A DNA stretch of 64,000 nt from positions 19,463 through 83,462 of the forward strand of contig JBKDQQ010000084.1 in the NCBI GenBank assembly GCA_046341775.1, written 5' to 3'. Below, piece after piece: positions 1 through 8,569 of this stretch; positions within the stretch are counted from its first letter, which is position 1, and the number at the start of each line of letters is the position of its first letter. The notes beneath the pieces were generated by a model that was not told where the DNA came from, did no database searches, and worked only from the letters and a program-made list of their open reading frames with translations. The translations under genes and the position numbers were made by a program. The DNA is from SXXH01 sp041165735. Lineage in GTDB: Bacteria > Planctomycetota > UBA1135 > GCA-002686595.

Positions 1-503
1 GAAACGGTCGCATCGGCGTTGGTGGCCGTGGGTTCCCCGGCCGCGGCACCAGCCATGGGCTGTTCCGAGCGCGCCAAGGGACGGCTCGCGGCCTCCGACG
101 CGGGAGGGACCGACGCGACCGGGACCGACGCGGGGCTTTCCGCGGGCGGGTCCTCGCAGGGCGGAGGGGCCGCCTCGGTCGTCATCGCGGTCGCGCTGCC
201 CTCCGCGGCCGTGTGGCCTCGACTGGGCTTGGCGCTCGCGTCGACCTGCGCGTCGTCCGCCTCGTCGGGCGCGGACTCGGCGGCCAACTCCTCGCGCGTC
301 AGCATCGCGCCCGGTTCGCCGGAAGAAGCGGCGGCATCCACGTCGCCTTGGGAGCAAGCCGCGGCCAGGAGCGCGAGTGATGCGCAGGCCGCGAGGCCGA
401 GCCGCGCCACGACGAGCGGGCTGCCGTCGAGGGAATCCGGACACGAGGCGGAGTGGCGGGCGTGCGGCGCTTGCGCGCGAGACGACTCGGGGGCGTGCGT
501 CAT
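1..503 (-). CDS. Putative lipoprotein, C-terminus beyond the left edge
   Basis: The first 167 codons of a minus-strand gene are open from ATG at 503 to the window edge. After about 34 mostly polar N-terminal residues comes a hydrophobic stretch ending in L-A-A-A-C (residues 43-57), which reads as a type II signal peptide with a lipobox, so the mature protein is probably anchored by a lipidated Cys. The rest that is visible is Ala/Pro/Ser/Glu-rich and of low complexity, as in a linker between the lipid anchor and a folded domain off the window. I recognise no domain. It lies 346 bp downstream of ileS with a hairpin between them, so it is probably transcribed separately. Plus-strand open frames over the same bases lack any recognisable protein. 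Confidence 0.6.
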   Translation of the reverse strand, partial: MTHAPESSRAQAPHARHSASCPDSLDGSPLVVARLGLAACASLALLAAACSQGDVDAAASSGEPGAMLTREELAAESAPDEADDAQVDASAKPSRGHTAAEGSATAMTTEAAPPPCEDPPAESPASVPVASVPPASEAASRPLARSEQPMAGAAAGEPTATNADATV

Positions 504-578
504 GGAGCGGTGCAGAGTGCGGTTGTGCGGAGGCGGTGATTGCGGGAGCGCCAGCCGGACCGTGCCCGTTCGGATCCC

Positions 579-596
579 GGAACCTTCTAAGGTTCC
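579..596. promoter_or_regulatory. Perfect 18-bp palindrome, possible operator
   Basis: GGAACCTTCTAAGGTTCC has 8-bp arms around a central CT and is flanked by CCC on the left and A-GGG on the right. It is less GC-rich than its surroundings and lies 76-93 bp upstream of the lipoprotein start at 503, where a regulator could bind. The arms are too close to a 2-nt loop for a good RNA hairpin, and no T-tract follows, so a protein-binding site is more likely than a terminator. The regulator is unknown. Confidence 0.4.
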
Positions 597-785
597 AGGG
601 GGGCCCGAACACGACGCGGGTTTGCCGCGCCAGCCATATTGGGCCCGTTGGTGTGGTTGTTCGGCTCCGGGGGTCGGAACGGGTGCACGAGGACGCCAGC
701 CACTCCCGCGGGGTCGAGACTAGCCTGCCCGGGTGGCGGCCACAATGCGCCGCAAGCGGCGTGATCGCGACGGCGGACAACATCG

Positions 786-818
786 CGCCCCGCGCGCCTC
801 GTGGAGGCGAGCGGGGCG
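786..818 (-). terminator. GC hairpin downstream of ileS
   Basis: CGCCCCGC (786-793) pairs with GCGGGGCG (811-818), and an inner GCCTC/GAGGC stem extends it around a GTG loop. It begins 32 bp past the ileS stop in the direction of transcription. No T-tract follows, so its action as an intrinsic terminator is uncertain. Confidence 0.45.
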
Positions 819-849
819 CGAGGCGCGTCGCGTAGGGACGCAGGTGCGC

Positions 850-3800
850 TCAGCCGAGCTTGGCGAAGGCCACCTCGACGCGGCCCTCGGCCCCGAACTC
901 GAAGGTCGACCGCGTCGCGCCCGCCGGGGCGGAGCCCAACGCGCCCAAGGTGGAGGCCATCGTCTCGGCCTGGATCAAGGCCGCGTGCCGCTGCAAGGCG
1001 GCGGCGAGGCGCGCTCCGCCGGCCTCGAGGTGCAGCGCGATGCGGTCCTCCACGCCCAGTCCCGAGTCCTTGCGCAACGCATTCACGCGCGAGTTGAACT
1101 CGCGCGCGAGACCCTCGGCCACGAGTTCCTCGTCCAGGTCGGCGTCGAGCCACGCCACGAGTCGCCCGTCCGTCTCGACATCGAAGGCGCCATTGGTCTC
1201 GACGCGGATCTCCACGTCCTCGGGCGCCAACTCGACCATGCGCCCATCGACCTCCACCGCGACGGAAGCGCCGGCGCGCAACCGGGCGGCGGCCGCGGCG
1301 GGGAGCGCGTCGATGGCCGCGGCGACGGCCTTCATCAGTCCGCCGACCTTCTTGCCCAGCACGCGGAAGTTCGCCTTGGCCTTCAGGCTGCAGACGGCGC
1401 CGTCGTCGGCGGCGAGGCTGCCGAACGACTTGATGTTGAGCTCGCCCAGCACCTGTTCGGCGGCGAATCCCGTGCGCAGGAGCTCGAGCGCGCGCGCGTC
1501 CGAGGCGCGCACGTGGATGGCGCGCAACGGTTGCCGGATGCCGAGCTTGGCGCGCTCGCGCAACGCCCTTCCCATCTCGACGAGGCGCACGACGAGGCGC
1601 ATGGCGCCCTCGAGTTCCTCGTCGACCAGTTCCGCGCGCGGCTCGGGAAGGAGCTGTGCGTGCACCGAGCCCGAGCCGGGCGACAGGCGCGACCAGATCG
1701 CGTCGGACAGGAAGGGCGCCAAGGGCGCCATGAGGAGCGAAGCCGCGCGCAGCGCGTCGTGCAAGGTGTGGAAGCAAGCGTCGCGGTCGGCCGTCCACTC
1801 GCCCTTCCAGAAGCGCGCGCGGTTGCGGCGGATGTACCAGTTGGAGAGGTCGTCGCCGACGAACTCCTCCAGCGAGCGGCAGGCGCCGGCCAGGTCGTAG
1901 TCGTCGAGGCGCGCGCGCACCTCGGCGATGGTCGACTGCGTGCGCGACGCGAGCCAGCGATCGATCTCCGGACGCGCCTCGTGCGGCGCGGGACGCGCGG
2001 GATCGAAGCCCTTGCCGAGGCGCGCGTAGTCGGAGAAGAACTTCCACGAGTTGACCAGCGTGCCGAAGTGCTTGCGGCGCACCTCGAGGATGCCCGCCGG
2101 ATCGAAGCGCTTCGGCAGGTGCGTCGCGCCGCTCGACAGCAGGTACCACCGCACCGCGTCGGCGCCGTGCTCGGACACCGCTTGCCATGGATCGACGATG
2201 TTGCCGAGGCGCTTGCTCATCTTGACCCCGTCCTTGTCGAGGACGAGCCCGTTGACGAGGCAGGCCTTGTAGGGCGGTCCCGGCGGCAGCCCGGAATCCG
2301 GCAGCGATTGCAGGAACGCGCCGATGGCGTGCAGCGTGTAGAACCAACCGCGCGTCTGGTCGAGGCCCTCGGCGATGAAGTCCGCCGGATACTGCGCCTC
2401 GGCCTTGGCGCGGCCGTCGCCGAAGGGCCAGTGCCATTGCGCGTAGGGCATCGCCCCCGAGTCGAACCAGCAGTCGAGCACGCTCTTCGTGCGGCGCATG
2501 GTCCCGCCGCACTTGGCGCACGGCCAAGTCGGTTCGTCGATCGACGGCTTGTGGAAGTCGAAGGCCTCGGGCAAGCGACCGCACTTGGCGGCGAGCTCGT
2601 CCTTGCTCCCGATGCCCTCCTCCGCGTCGCAGCCGTCGCACGTCCAATACGGCAGCGGCGTGCCCCAGTACCGGTCGCGCGAGATGTTCCAGTCGATGTT
2701 GTTCTCGAGCCACTCGCCGAACCGCCCGGACCCGATCTCGGGCGGGATCCAGCGCACCTGCCGGTTGAGCTCGATCATGCGCTCCTTCATCGCGCTGGTG
2801 CGCAGGTACCAGGCCGGGGCGGCGTAGTAGAAGAGCGGCGTGTCGCAGCGCCAGCAGTGCGGATAACTGTGCGGATCCTTGGCCTTCCTGAACAGCAGGC
2901 CGCGACGCTTGAGGTCCTCGGCGAGACCTTCGTCCGCGTCCTTGAAGAAGGTGCCGGCGGGCACCCCCGCCACGTCGACGACCAGGCGACCCTCGGCTCC
3001 CACGGCTTGCTTGACCGGCAGGCGGTTGCGGCGCGCGACATCCCAGTCGTCCACGCCGTACGCGGCGGCCTGGTGCACGATGCCTGTGCCGTCGGTCGTG
3101 GTGACGTAGTCCGCCGTCCACACCTTGTGCATGCCCGCGGGATCGGGCTTCCACGCGCCGGGCTCGACGAAGGGCACGGCCGCGTCGAAGAGCGGCTGGT
3201 ACTCCATGCCCTCGAGCTCCCGGCCCTGGCGCTCCTCGACGACCTCGTGGGCGCCGAGCACGGCATGCGCGCGCGCCTTGGCGATCCACACGAGCTCCGC
3301 GCCGGCGGAGCCCTTCTCCGCGCCCTTGGCGACCGGCAGGTCGACCTTGGCGAGCACGTACTGCTCGCGCGGATGCACCGCCAGCGCGATGTTCGAAGGC
3401 AGGGTCCAGGGCGTGGTGGTCCACGCCAGCAGCGACTCGCCGCGCGCCGAGCCGACCACCTTGAAGCGCACGTGCACGCTGGGGTCCAGCACCTCCTTGT
3501 ACGCGCCGGGCTGTCCGAGCTCGTGGGAGGACAAGCCCGTGCCGCAGCGGCCGCAGTACGGCAGCACCTTCTTGCCGCGGTAGGCGAAGCCCGCGCGATG
3601 CAGGCGCGCGAGGATGTTCCAGACGCTCTCGACGTAGGAGTCGTCGTAGGTCACGTAGGGGTCGGCGTAGTCCAGCCAGTACCCGATGCGCTCGGAAAGC
3701 CGCTCCCAGTCCTGCTTGTACCTCCAGACCGAGTCCTTGCAGCGCGCGTTGAAGCGCGCGACTCCGTAGGCTTCGATTTGCGGCTTGCCGCTGATGCCCA

Positions 3801-4119
3801 ACTCCTTCTCGACGCCGAGCTCGACCGGCAGCCCGTGCGTGTCCCAGCCCGCCTTGCGCACCACGAGCCGGCCGAGCATCGTGCGGTGGCGGCACACGGC
3901 GTCCTTGATGGCGCGCGCGAAGACATGGTGGATGCCGGGCTTGCCGTTGGCCGTGGGCGGGCCCTCCCAGAACACGAACCGCGGCGCGTCCCGGCGCGAC
4001 GCCTGCAGCGACTCGAACACGCGCTCCGCCCGCCACGAGGCGACGAGCGCCTCCTCCAACTCGGCGGGGCGTGAGGCGGCGGACTCGGGCAGCGGCGCGA
4101 AGCGTTCGTGGACGGCCAT
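850..4119 (-). CDS. ileS: Isoleucyl-tRNA synthetase with a swapped G-I-H-H signature
   Basis: Class I synthetase charging tRNA-Ile in the cytoplasm; 1,089 residues, a normal length. The N-terminal block resembles Thermus-type IleRS (E-G-P-P-T-A-N-G-K-P, then A-G-W-D-T-H-G-L-P-V-E-L). The editing domain lies in the middle, K-M-S-K-R at about 633-637, and an anticodon-binding C-terminal region follows; C-x2-C pairs sit near 190 and in the 480-530 region. The HIGH signature reads G62-I63-H64-H65 (codons 3925-3936): first and third positions are exchanged relative to H-x-G-H. Published work on Priestia megaterium IleRS2 links this swap to mupirocin hyper-resistance while activity is kept. ATG at 4119 lies 34 bp after the preceding gene with no Shine-Dalgarno sequence; TAGAAC lies 10 nt upstream. 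It closes the lpx run. Confidence 0.97.
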   Translation of the reverse strand: MAVHERFAPLPESAASRPAELEEALVASWRAERVFESLQASRRDAPRFVFWEGPPTANGKPGIHHVFARAIKDAVCRHRTMLGRLVVRKAGWDTHGLPVELGVEKELGISGKPQIEAYGVARFNARCKDSVWRYKQDWERLSERIGYWLDYADPYVTYDDSYVESVWNILARLHRAGFAYRGKKVLPYCGRCGTGLSSHELGQPGAYKEVLDPSVHVRFKVVGSARGESLLAWTTTPWTLPSNIALAVHPREQYVLAKVDLPVAKGAEKGSAGAELVWIAKARAHAVLGAHEVVEERQGRELEGMEYQPLFDAAVPFVEPGAWKPDPAGMHKVWTADYVTTTDGTGIVHQAAAYGVDDWDVARRNRLPVKQAVGAEGRLVVDVAGVPAGTFFKDADEGLAEDLKRRGLLFRKAKDPHSYPHCWRCDTPLFYYAAPAWYLRTSAMKERMIELNRQVRWIPPEIGSGRFGEWLENNIDWNISRDRYWGTPLPYWTCDGCDAEEGIGSKDELAAKCGRLPEAFDFHKPSIDEPTWPCAKCGGTMRRTKSVLDCWFDSGAMPYAQWHWPFGDGRAKAEAQYPADFIAEGLDQTRGWFYTLHAIGAFLQSLPDSGLPPGPPYKACLVNGLVLDKDGVKMSKRLGNIVDPWQAVSEHGADAVRWYLLSSGATHLPKRFDPAGILEVRRKHFGTLVNSWKFFSDYARLGKGFDPARPAPHEARPEIDRWLASRTQSTIAEVRARLDDYDLAGACRSLEEFVGDDLSNWYIRRNRARFWKGEWTADRDACFHTLHDALRAASLLMAPLAPFLSDAIWSRLSPGSGSVHAQLLPEPRAELVDEELEGAMRLVVRLVEMGRALRERAKLGIRQPLRAIHVRASDARALELLRTGFAAEQVLGELNIKSFGSLAADDGAVCSLKAKANFRVLGKKVGGLMKAVAAAIDALPAAAAARLRAGASVAVEVDGRMVELAPEDVEIRVETNGAFDVETDGRLVAWLDADLDEELVAEGLAREFNSRVNALRKDSGLGVEDRIALHLEAGGARLAAALQRHAALIQAETMASTLGALGSAPAGATRSTFEFGAEGRVEVAFAKLG

Positions 4120-4153
4120 GCGGCCGACTGTTCTACCAAGGCCGCGCGCGGCT

Positions 4154-5182
4154 CTACCAACCCTGCGCGCGGATGTCGGCGACGATGCGGTCGGCCAGTT
4201 CGAGCGCCGCCCGGCCGTCCTCGCCGGTCACCTCGGCCTCCTCGCCCGTCTGCACGGCGGCGAGGAACGAATCGATCTCCGCCTGCAAGGGCCGATCGTG
4301 GCCGGACAGGTCCAGCTCCTGCAGCGACAGCACGCGCGAGGCGATCCACTCCTGCCGCTGCGCGATGGTGGCGGCGTCCATCGTGGCGAGGTCGACGCGC
4401 CCGCTCTCCCACTCCGGACCCGGCGTGATCACGAGGCCGTAGTTCTTGCCGAAGTCGAGGCTGGCGTAGCCCTCCCCCGAGAACAGGCGCAGCTTGCGCG
4501 TGGGCTGCAGGCTGGCGCGCGAAGCGGTGATGTTGGCGCGCGCGCCGTTCTCGAAGACGAGCCGCACCGAAGCGACGTCCTCCTGCTTCGTCAGGATCGC
4601 GCCGCCCACGGCGTCGAGCGAGCGCACCGGAGAACCGACGAGGTCGAGCACGAGGTCGAGGTCGTGGATCATCAGGTCGTGGACGACGCCGATGTCGCGG
4701 CTCCTGCCGGTGAACGGCGCGAGGCGATGGCATTCGACGAAGCGCGGCTTGAAGCCGCGCGCCTTGACGGCGCGCACGGCGGGCTGGAAGCGCTCGACGT
4801 GCCCGACCGCGAGCAGCGCGCCGCCGCGCGCGGCCGCCGCCAGCAGCCTGTCCGCCTCGGCGATGTTGGCGGCGAGCGGCTTCTCCACGAGGCAGTGCAC
4901 GCCGCGCTCGAGCAAGGGACGCGCGAGCGCCTCGTGCAGCACGGTGGGCGCGGCCACCGACACGGCCTCGACTTCCGGCGGCAGCTCGTCGATGCCGGCG
5001 CAGGCGGCGCAGCCCAGTTCCGCGGCGAGGGCGCGCGCGCGATCGAGGTCCGGATCGACCAGCGCCAGGAGCTCCGCGCGCGGGTTCTCCTTGTGGATGC
5101 GCGCGTGGAACTTGCCGAGGTGGCCGGTGCCCACGACCGCCGTGCGCACGCGGCGCGCGCCGACGGGAACGCGCGCCTTCAT
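4154..5182 (-). CDS. Gfo/Idh/MocA oxidoreductase beside lpxA, GnnA-like candidate
   Basis: NAD(P)-dependent sugar oxidoreductase of 342 residues. The N-terminal Rossmann motif G-T-G-H-L-G lies at about 19-24, the family E-K-P lysine motif near 98-100, and the catalytic-type segment H-D-L-M-I-H-D follows in the C-terminal half. Its ATG overlaps the lpxA stop by 4 nt (ATGA), so it is translationally coupled to lpxA. In Acidithiobacillus and Leptospira a family member encoded next to lpxA (GnnA) oxidises UDP-GlcNAc at C3 so that the aminotransferase GnnB can make the 3-amino sugar of N-linked lipid A. Position and family fit that role, but no gnnB is in the window, so the substrate is inferred. 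Another UDP-sugar dehydrogenase role is possible. Confidence 0.8.
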   Translation of the reverse strand: MKARVPVGARRVRTAVVGTGHLGKFHARIHKENPRAELLALVDPDLDRARALAAELGCAACAGIDELPPEVEAVSVAAPTVLHEALARPLLERGVHCLVEKPLAANIAEADRLLAAAARGGALLAVGHVERFQPAVRAVKARGFKPRFVECHRLAPFTGRSRDIGVVHDLMIHDLDLVLDLVGSPVRSLDAVGGAILTKQEDVASVRLVFENGARANITASRASLQPTRKLRLFSGEGYASLDFGKNYGLVITPGPEWESGRVDLATMDAATIAQRQEWIASRVLSLQELDLSGHDRPLQAEIDSFLAAVQTGEEAEVTGEDGRAALELADRIVADIRAQGW

Positions 5183-6030
5183 CGCGCCGCCCCGGCGAGG
5201 ATGCGCTCCTGGCCCAGCTTGAGGAACTGCTCGCGCAGCGACTCGCGGTACCGGCCCTTCGCCCCCAGCTCCGTCTGCTCGAGCTGGCGCACGAGCTGCT
5301 GGACGAGCTGGGAGTCGGGGTGCTCCTGCTTGAGCTCCTCGAGCACGCTCTTGCGCGTGGTCTCCGAGCGCCAGATGCGGCGGTAGGCTCCGCGCAGCGC
5401 CTCGATCTCGGGCTCGGACATGCCGCCGCGCTGCAGGCCGATGATGTTCACGCCGCGCACGCGCGACGGATGCCCCTCGAGGATCATGAACGGCGGCACG
5501 TCCATGACCATGCGCGTCATGCCGCCCACGTAGGCGAAGGCGCCGATGGTGACGAAGTGGTGCGCCGCCGCGCCGCCCGAGATGTTGGCGTTGCGCCCGA
5601 CCAGCACGTGCCCGGCGAGCAGCGCGTTGTTGCCCATGATGATGCGGTCGGCGAGGTCGCAATCGTGGGCCACGTGGCAGCATGCCATCAGCAGGCAGTC
5701 GTTGCCGATCGAAGTCATGCCGCCGCCCTTGACGGTGCCGCGGTTGATCGTGACGAACTCGCGGATCGTGTTGCGCGCGCCGATCGACAGGCGCGTGGGC
5801 TCGCCCTTGTACGACAGGTCCTGCGGCGGGCCGCCGAGGTTGGCCTGGCCGGCGATCGTGTTGTCCTCGCCGATGTCCGTCACGCCGTCGACGACGACAT
5901 GCGGGCCGAGGCGCGTGCGCGCGCCGATGCGCACGTCCGGGCCGATGACGCAGTAGGGGCCGATCTCGACGTCGTCGCCGAGGCGCGCGCCGGGCGACAC
6001 GAGGGCCGTGGGATGGATCTTGGTGGACAT
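5179..6030 (-). CDS. lpxA: UDP-N-acetylglucosamine acyltransferase LpxA
   Basis: First step of lipid A synthesis: transfer of a 3-hydroxyacyl chain from acyl-ACP to the 3 position of UDP-GlcNAc or its 3-amino analogue. The 283-residue protein begins with M-S-T-K-I-H-P-T-A and is built of left-handed beta-helix hexapeptide repeats. The catalytic His is in H-V-A-H-D-C, and a helical C-terminal domain follows, slightly longer than in the 262-residue E. coli enzyme. ATG at 6030 is 23 nt after lpxC-fabZ; upstream extension would run into that gene. The 4-nt overlap with the next oxidoreductase suggests the two products act on the same intermediate. Confidence 0.96.
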   Translation of the reverse strand: MSTKIHPTALVSPGARLGDDVEIGPYCVIGPDVRIGARTRLGPHVVVDGVTDIGEDNTIAGQANLGGPPQDLSYKGEPTRLSIGARNTIREFVTINRGTVKGGGMTSIGNDCLLMACCHVAHDCDLADRIIMGNNALLAGHVLVGRNANISGGAAAHHFVTIGAFAYVGGMTRMVMDVPPFMILEGHPSRVRGVNIIGLQRGGMSEPEIEALRGAYRRIWRSETTRKSVLEELKQEHPDSQLVQQLVRQLEQTELGAKGRYRESLREQFLKLGQERILAGAAR

Positions 6031-6053
6031 GTGTTCGCTGCCGGCGGTCGGGC

Positions 6054-7346
6054 TCAGGAATCGACGAGGGTGAACATCAAGGTCGCTTCGCACACGACGC
6101 GGCCGGCGACCGTGCCCACGCCGCGCACCTGCGCCACCTGGTCCTTCGACTTGAGGGTCTCGACCTCCAGTCGCAGCTGGTCGCCGGGAGTGACGGCCCC
6201 GCGCAACTTGACCTTGTCGATGGCCCACAGGACGGCGAGCTTGCCGGTGTTCTCGAGGCGGCGCAGCAGCAACACGCCCGCCAGCTGGGCCATGGCCTCG
6301 AGCTGCAGCACGCCCGGCATCAGCGGCGCGGCGGGGAAGTGGCCTTGGAAGAACGGCTCGTTGATCGTCACGTTCTTGATGGCGACGGCGCGGCGCGCGC
6401 CCTCGACCTCGACCACGCGGTCGATCAGCAGGAACGGATAGCGATGCGGCAGCATGCGCAGGATCTCGCGCGCGTCCAGGCCCGAGTCGCGCCGCACCAG
6501 GCCCGCCGTCTCCGCCAGCTGCATCTGGTCGACGAGCAGGCGCACCAGTTCGGCGTTGGTGGCGTGGCCCGAGCGCGTGGCGATCACGTGCGCGTGCAGA
6601 TCCGCGCCCAGGAGCCGCAAGTCCCCGAGGAGGTCGAGCATCTTGTGGCGCACCGCCTCGGCCGGCAGGCGCATGCGCGTCTCGGGATCGCCGAGCACGA
6701 GCGTGTTCTCGCGCGTCGCGCCCTTGCCGAAGCCCGCCTTCTTGAGCGTCTCGACCTCGGAGGCGAGGCAGAACGTGCGCGCCGGGGCCAACTCCTGCTC
6801 GAAGCTCTGCGGGCTGAGGTCAAGCTGGAAGGTCCCGCCCTCGACGCCGGGTTCGTCGAAGGCCGCGGCGTACTGCACGGTGAGCGAAGGCTTGTCGCTC
6901 GGCAGCGCCACGAGGGTCGCCGCGCCCTGCTTGACGTACACCGGCTGCTCGAGCTTGAAGTGCTTGGCCTCCGCCGGCTGGTCGACGAGTCCGGCGCGCT
7001 GCACGAGGCGCACGATCTCCAGCGCGCTGCCGTCGAGCCCGGGGAACTCCGCGCCGGACATCTCCACCACGAGGTTGTCGAGTCCGAGGCCCGAACACGC
7101 GGCCAGCATGTGTTCGACCGTCTCGACCTCGGCCCCGTCGCGCGCGAGGCGCGTGCGACGGTCCTTCTGCGAGTGGTAGGCGATGGTCGCCGGGATGGGC
7201 GGCGCGTCGGTCAAGTCCGTGCGCTGGAACACGACGCCGTGGTCGACCGGCGCCGGCAGCAGGCGCGCGCGCACGACCGCGCCGGAATGCAGGCCGGGAC
7301 CGGAGAACTCGACGGGGGTGCGCAGGGTGCGCTGGCGACGGATCAT
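6054..7346 (-). CDS. lpxC-fabZ: LpxC-FabZ fusion: UDP-3-O-acyl-GlcNAc deacetylase / hydroxyacyl-ACP dehydratase
   Basis: One 430-residue protein joins two enzymes. Residues 1 to about 285 are LpxC, the zinc deacetylase committing the pathway to lipid A; zinc and catalytic motifs are V-E-H-M-L-A-A, R-H-K-M-L-D-L-L-G-D and S-G-H-A-T-N. Residues about 295-430 are FabZ, the 3-hydroxyacyl-ACP dehydratase, with the catalytic His in L-P-H-R-Y-P-F and Glu in the Q-L-E-A-M-A-Q helix after G-H-F-P. The two parts compete for the same hydroxyacyl-ACP pool, so fusion fixes them at equal amounts. Such fusions are known from Bacteroidota and Planctomycetota. The ATG overlaps the lpxD stop by 4 nt (ATGA), showing tight coupling. 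Confidence 0.96.
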   Translation of the reverse strand: MIRRQRTLRTPVEFSGPGLHSGAVVRARLLPAPVDHGVVFQRTDLTDAPPIPATIAYHSQKDRRTRLARDGAEVETVEHMLAACSGLGLDNLVVEMSGAEFPGLDGSALEIVRLVQRAGLVDQPAEAKHFKLEQPVYVKQGAATLVALPSDKPSLTVQYAAAFDEPGVEGGTFQLDLSPQSFEQELAPARTFCLASEVETLKKAGFGKGATRENTLVLGDPETRMRLPAEAVRHKMLDLLGDLRLLGADLHAHVIATRSGHATNAELVRLLVDQMQLAETAGLVRRDSGLDAREILRMLPHRYPFLLIDRVVEVEGARRAVAIKNVTINEPFFQGHFPAAPLMPGVLQLEAMAQLAGVLLLRRLENTGKLAVLWAIDKVKLRGAVTPGDQLRLEVETLKSKDQVAQVRGVGTVAGRVVCEATLMFTLVDS

Positions 7347-8413
7347 CGGGGTTCCTCCTCCGCGCGCGGCGCGGCTCGTTCCAGGGCGGCGAGGCGCGCC
7401 TCTAGGACGCGCAGGCGCTCCGCCAACTCGGGCAGGCGCGCCACCAGCGCCGCGGAGCGCAGCGTCGCCCCCTTCGGACGCGCGGGCCAGCCCGCCCAGT
7501 CCTCGCCGGGCGGGACGTCGCCGAACACGCCGGCCTGGCCGCCGATGCGCGCGCCCGCGCCGATCTCGGCGTGCCCTTGCACGCCGACCTGTCCGGCGAG
7601 GATGGCGCGTTCACCGACCTTGGCCGAACCGGCGACGCCGACCTGCGCCACGAGCAGCGCGGCGCGGCCCACGACCACGTTGTGCGCGACATGCACGAGG
7701 TTGTCGAGCTTGGCGCCGCGTCCGATGCGGGTCGCGCCGAAGCGCGCGCGATCGATGGCGCAGTTGGCGCCGATCTCGACCTCGTCCTCGACCACGACGG
7801 TGCCGCACTGCGGGATCTTCTCCCATCCCTCGCGCGTCGGCTCCCAACCGAACCCGTCGGAGCCGAGCACGCTGCCCGCGTGCACGACGACCTTGTTCCC
7901 CACCACGACGCGCTCGTGGAGCACGACCATCGGCTGCAGGACGCACTCCGCGCCCACCACGACATCGGCGCCCAGATGCACCTGCGCCACGAGCCACGAG
8001 CCCGGACCGACGCCGGCGCGCGCGCCCACCACGCAACCCGGACCGATGCAGGCCGATGGATCGACGCGCGCCGACGGATCGACGCAGGCCGACGGGTGCA
8101 CGCCGGGCGCCGGACGCGCCACGGCGGCGGCGAAGCGCTGCACGACGCGCGTGAAGGCGCGATTGGGGTCCTTGACGCGCAGCAGCGCGGCCGTGGTGGC
8201 GCCGCGCGGTTCGTCGAGCCCCACGACCACCGCCGCCGCGCGCGTGGCTTCGAGCTGCGGGCGATAGCGCGGATTGGCGAGGAAGGACACCTCGCGCGGG
8301 CCGGCTTCCGCCAAGGTCGCCGGTCCGTCGACCACGAGCGCGCCGTCGCCATCGACGACGGCGCCGAGTTCGGCTGCGAGCGTGGAAAGGAGGATGCCGG
8401 AGGGATGTGACAC
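7343..8413 (-). CDS. lpxD: UDP-3-O-acylglucosamine N-acyltransferase LpxD
   Basis: Third lipid A step: N-acylation of UDP-3-O-acyl-glucosamine from acyl-ACP. The 356-residue protein has an N-terminal uridine-binding domain (about 1-100, with V-S-F-L-A-N-P-R-Y), a hexapeptide-repeat beta-helix (about 100-300) with catalytic H-V-A-H-N, and a C-terminal Ala/Leu/Arg/Glu helix. The repeats near 8040-8100 are nearly identical at DNA level (GVHPSA, CVDPSA, RVDPSA). The start is GTG at 8413; no in-frame ATG lies nearby and the domain begins immediately, so GTG is preferred. It lies 156 bp after bamA, whose usual neighbour ompH/skp is missing. Confidence 0.95.
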   Translation of the reverse strand: MSHPSGILLSTLAAELGAVVDGDGALVVDGPATLAEAGPREVSFLANPRYRPQLEATRAAAVVVGLDEPRGATTAALLRVKDPNRAFTRVVQRFAAAVARPAPGVHPSACVDPSARVDPSACIGPGCVVGARAGVGPGSWLVAQVHLGADVVVGAECVLQPMVVLHERVVVGNKVVVHAGSVLGSDGFGWEPTREGWEKIPQCGTVVVEDEVEIGANCAIDRARFGATRIGRGAKLDNLVHVAHNVVVGRAALLVAQVGVAGSAKVGERAILAGQVGVQGHAEIGAGARIGGQAGVFGDVPPGEDWAGWPARPKGATLRSAALVARLPELAERLRVLEARLAALERAAPRAEEEPR

Positions 8414-8569
8414 GAGGACGCGGCTCCAGAGGCTGGACCAGCTGTCGCGGCCCTACTGGGCGGGCCCGACTGCCGTCCAGAGTGCGTCCTGCGAGGCGCC
8501 GCGTCAACTCGCGCCGCCGGGCCGCGCCCGACGCGGCCCGATTCGAGGACGCGGCGGGCCGCGCGCCGC

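Larger units (their letters stand above)
504..849. other. Intergenic region between ileS and the lipoprotein gene
   Basis: This stretch has no convincing gene. It holds a GC hairpin just after the ileS stop (786-818) and an 18-bp palindrome (579-596) about 75 bp before the lipoprotein start. I found no clear -35/-10 pair; a poor hexamer CACTCT ends about 10 nt before the lipoprotein ATG. Confidence 0.5.

Noticed and set aside
733..4074. A plus-strand open frame of over 1,100 codons opposite ileS, and similar long antisense frames opposite most genes
   Set aside because: In DNA of about 70% GC, stop codons are rare in frames antisense to coding sequence. The translations are Arg/Ala/Gly/His-rich with no domain, and the opposite strand has clear enzymes.
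8040..8105. Short DNA direct repeats in lpxD that look like a small repeat array
   Set aside because: They encode successive hexapeptide turns of the beta-helix, so the repetition is explained by the protein.
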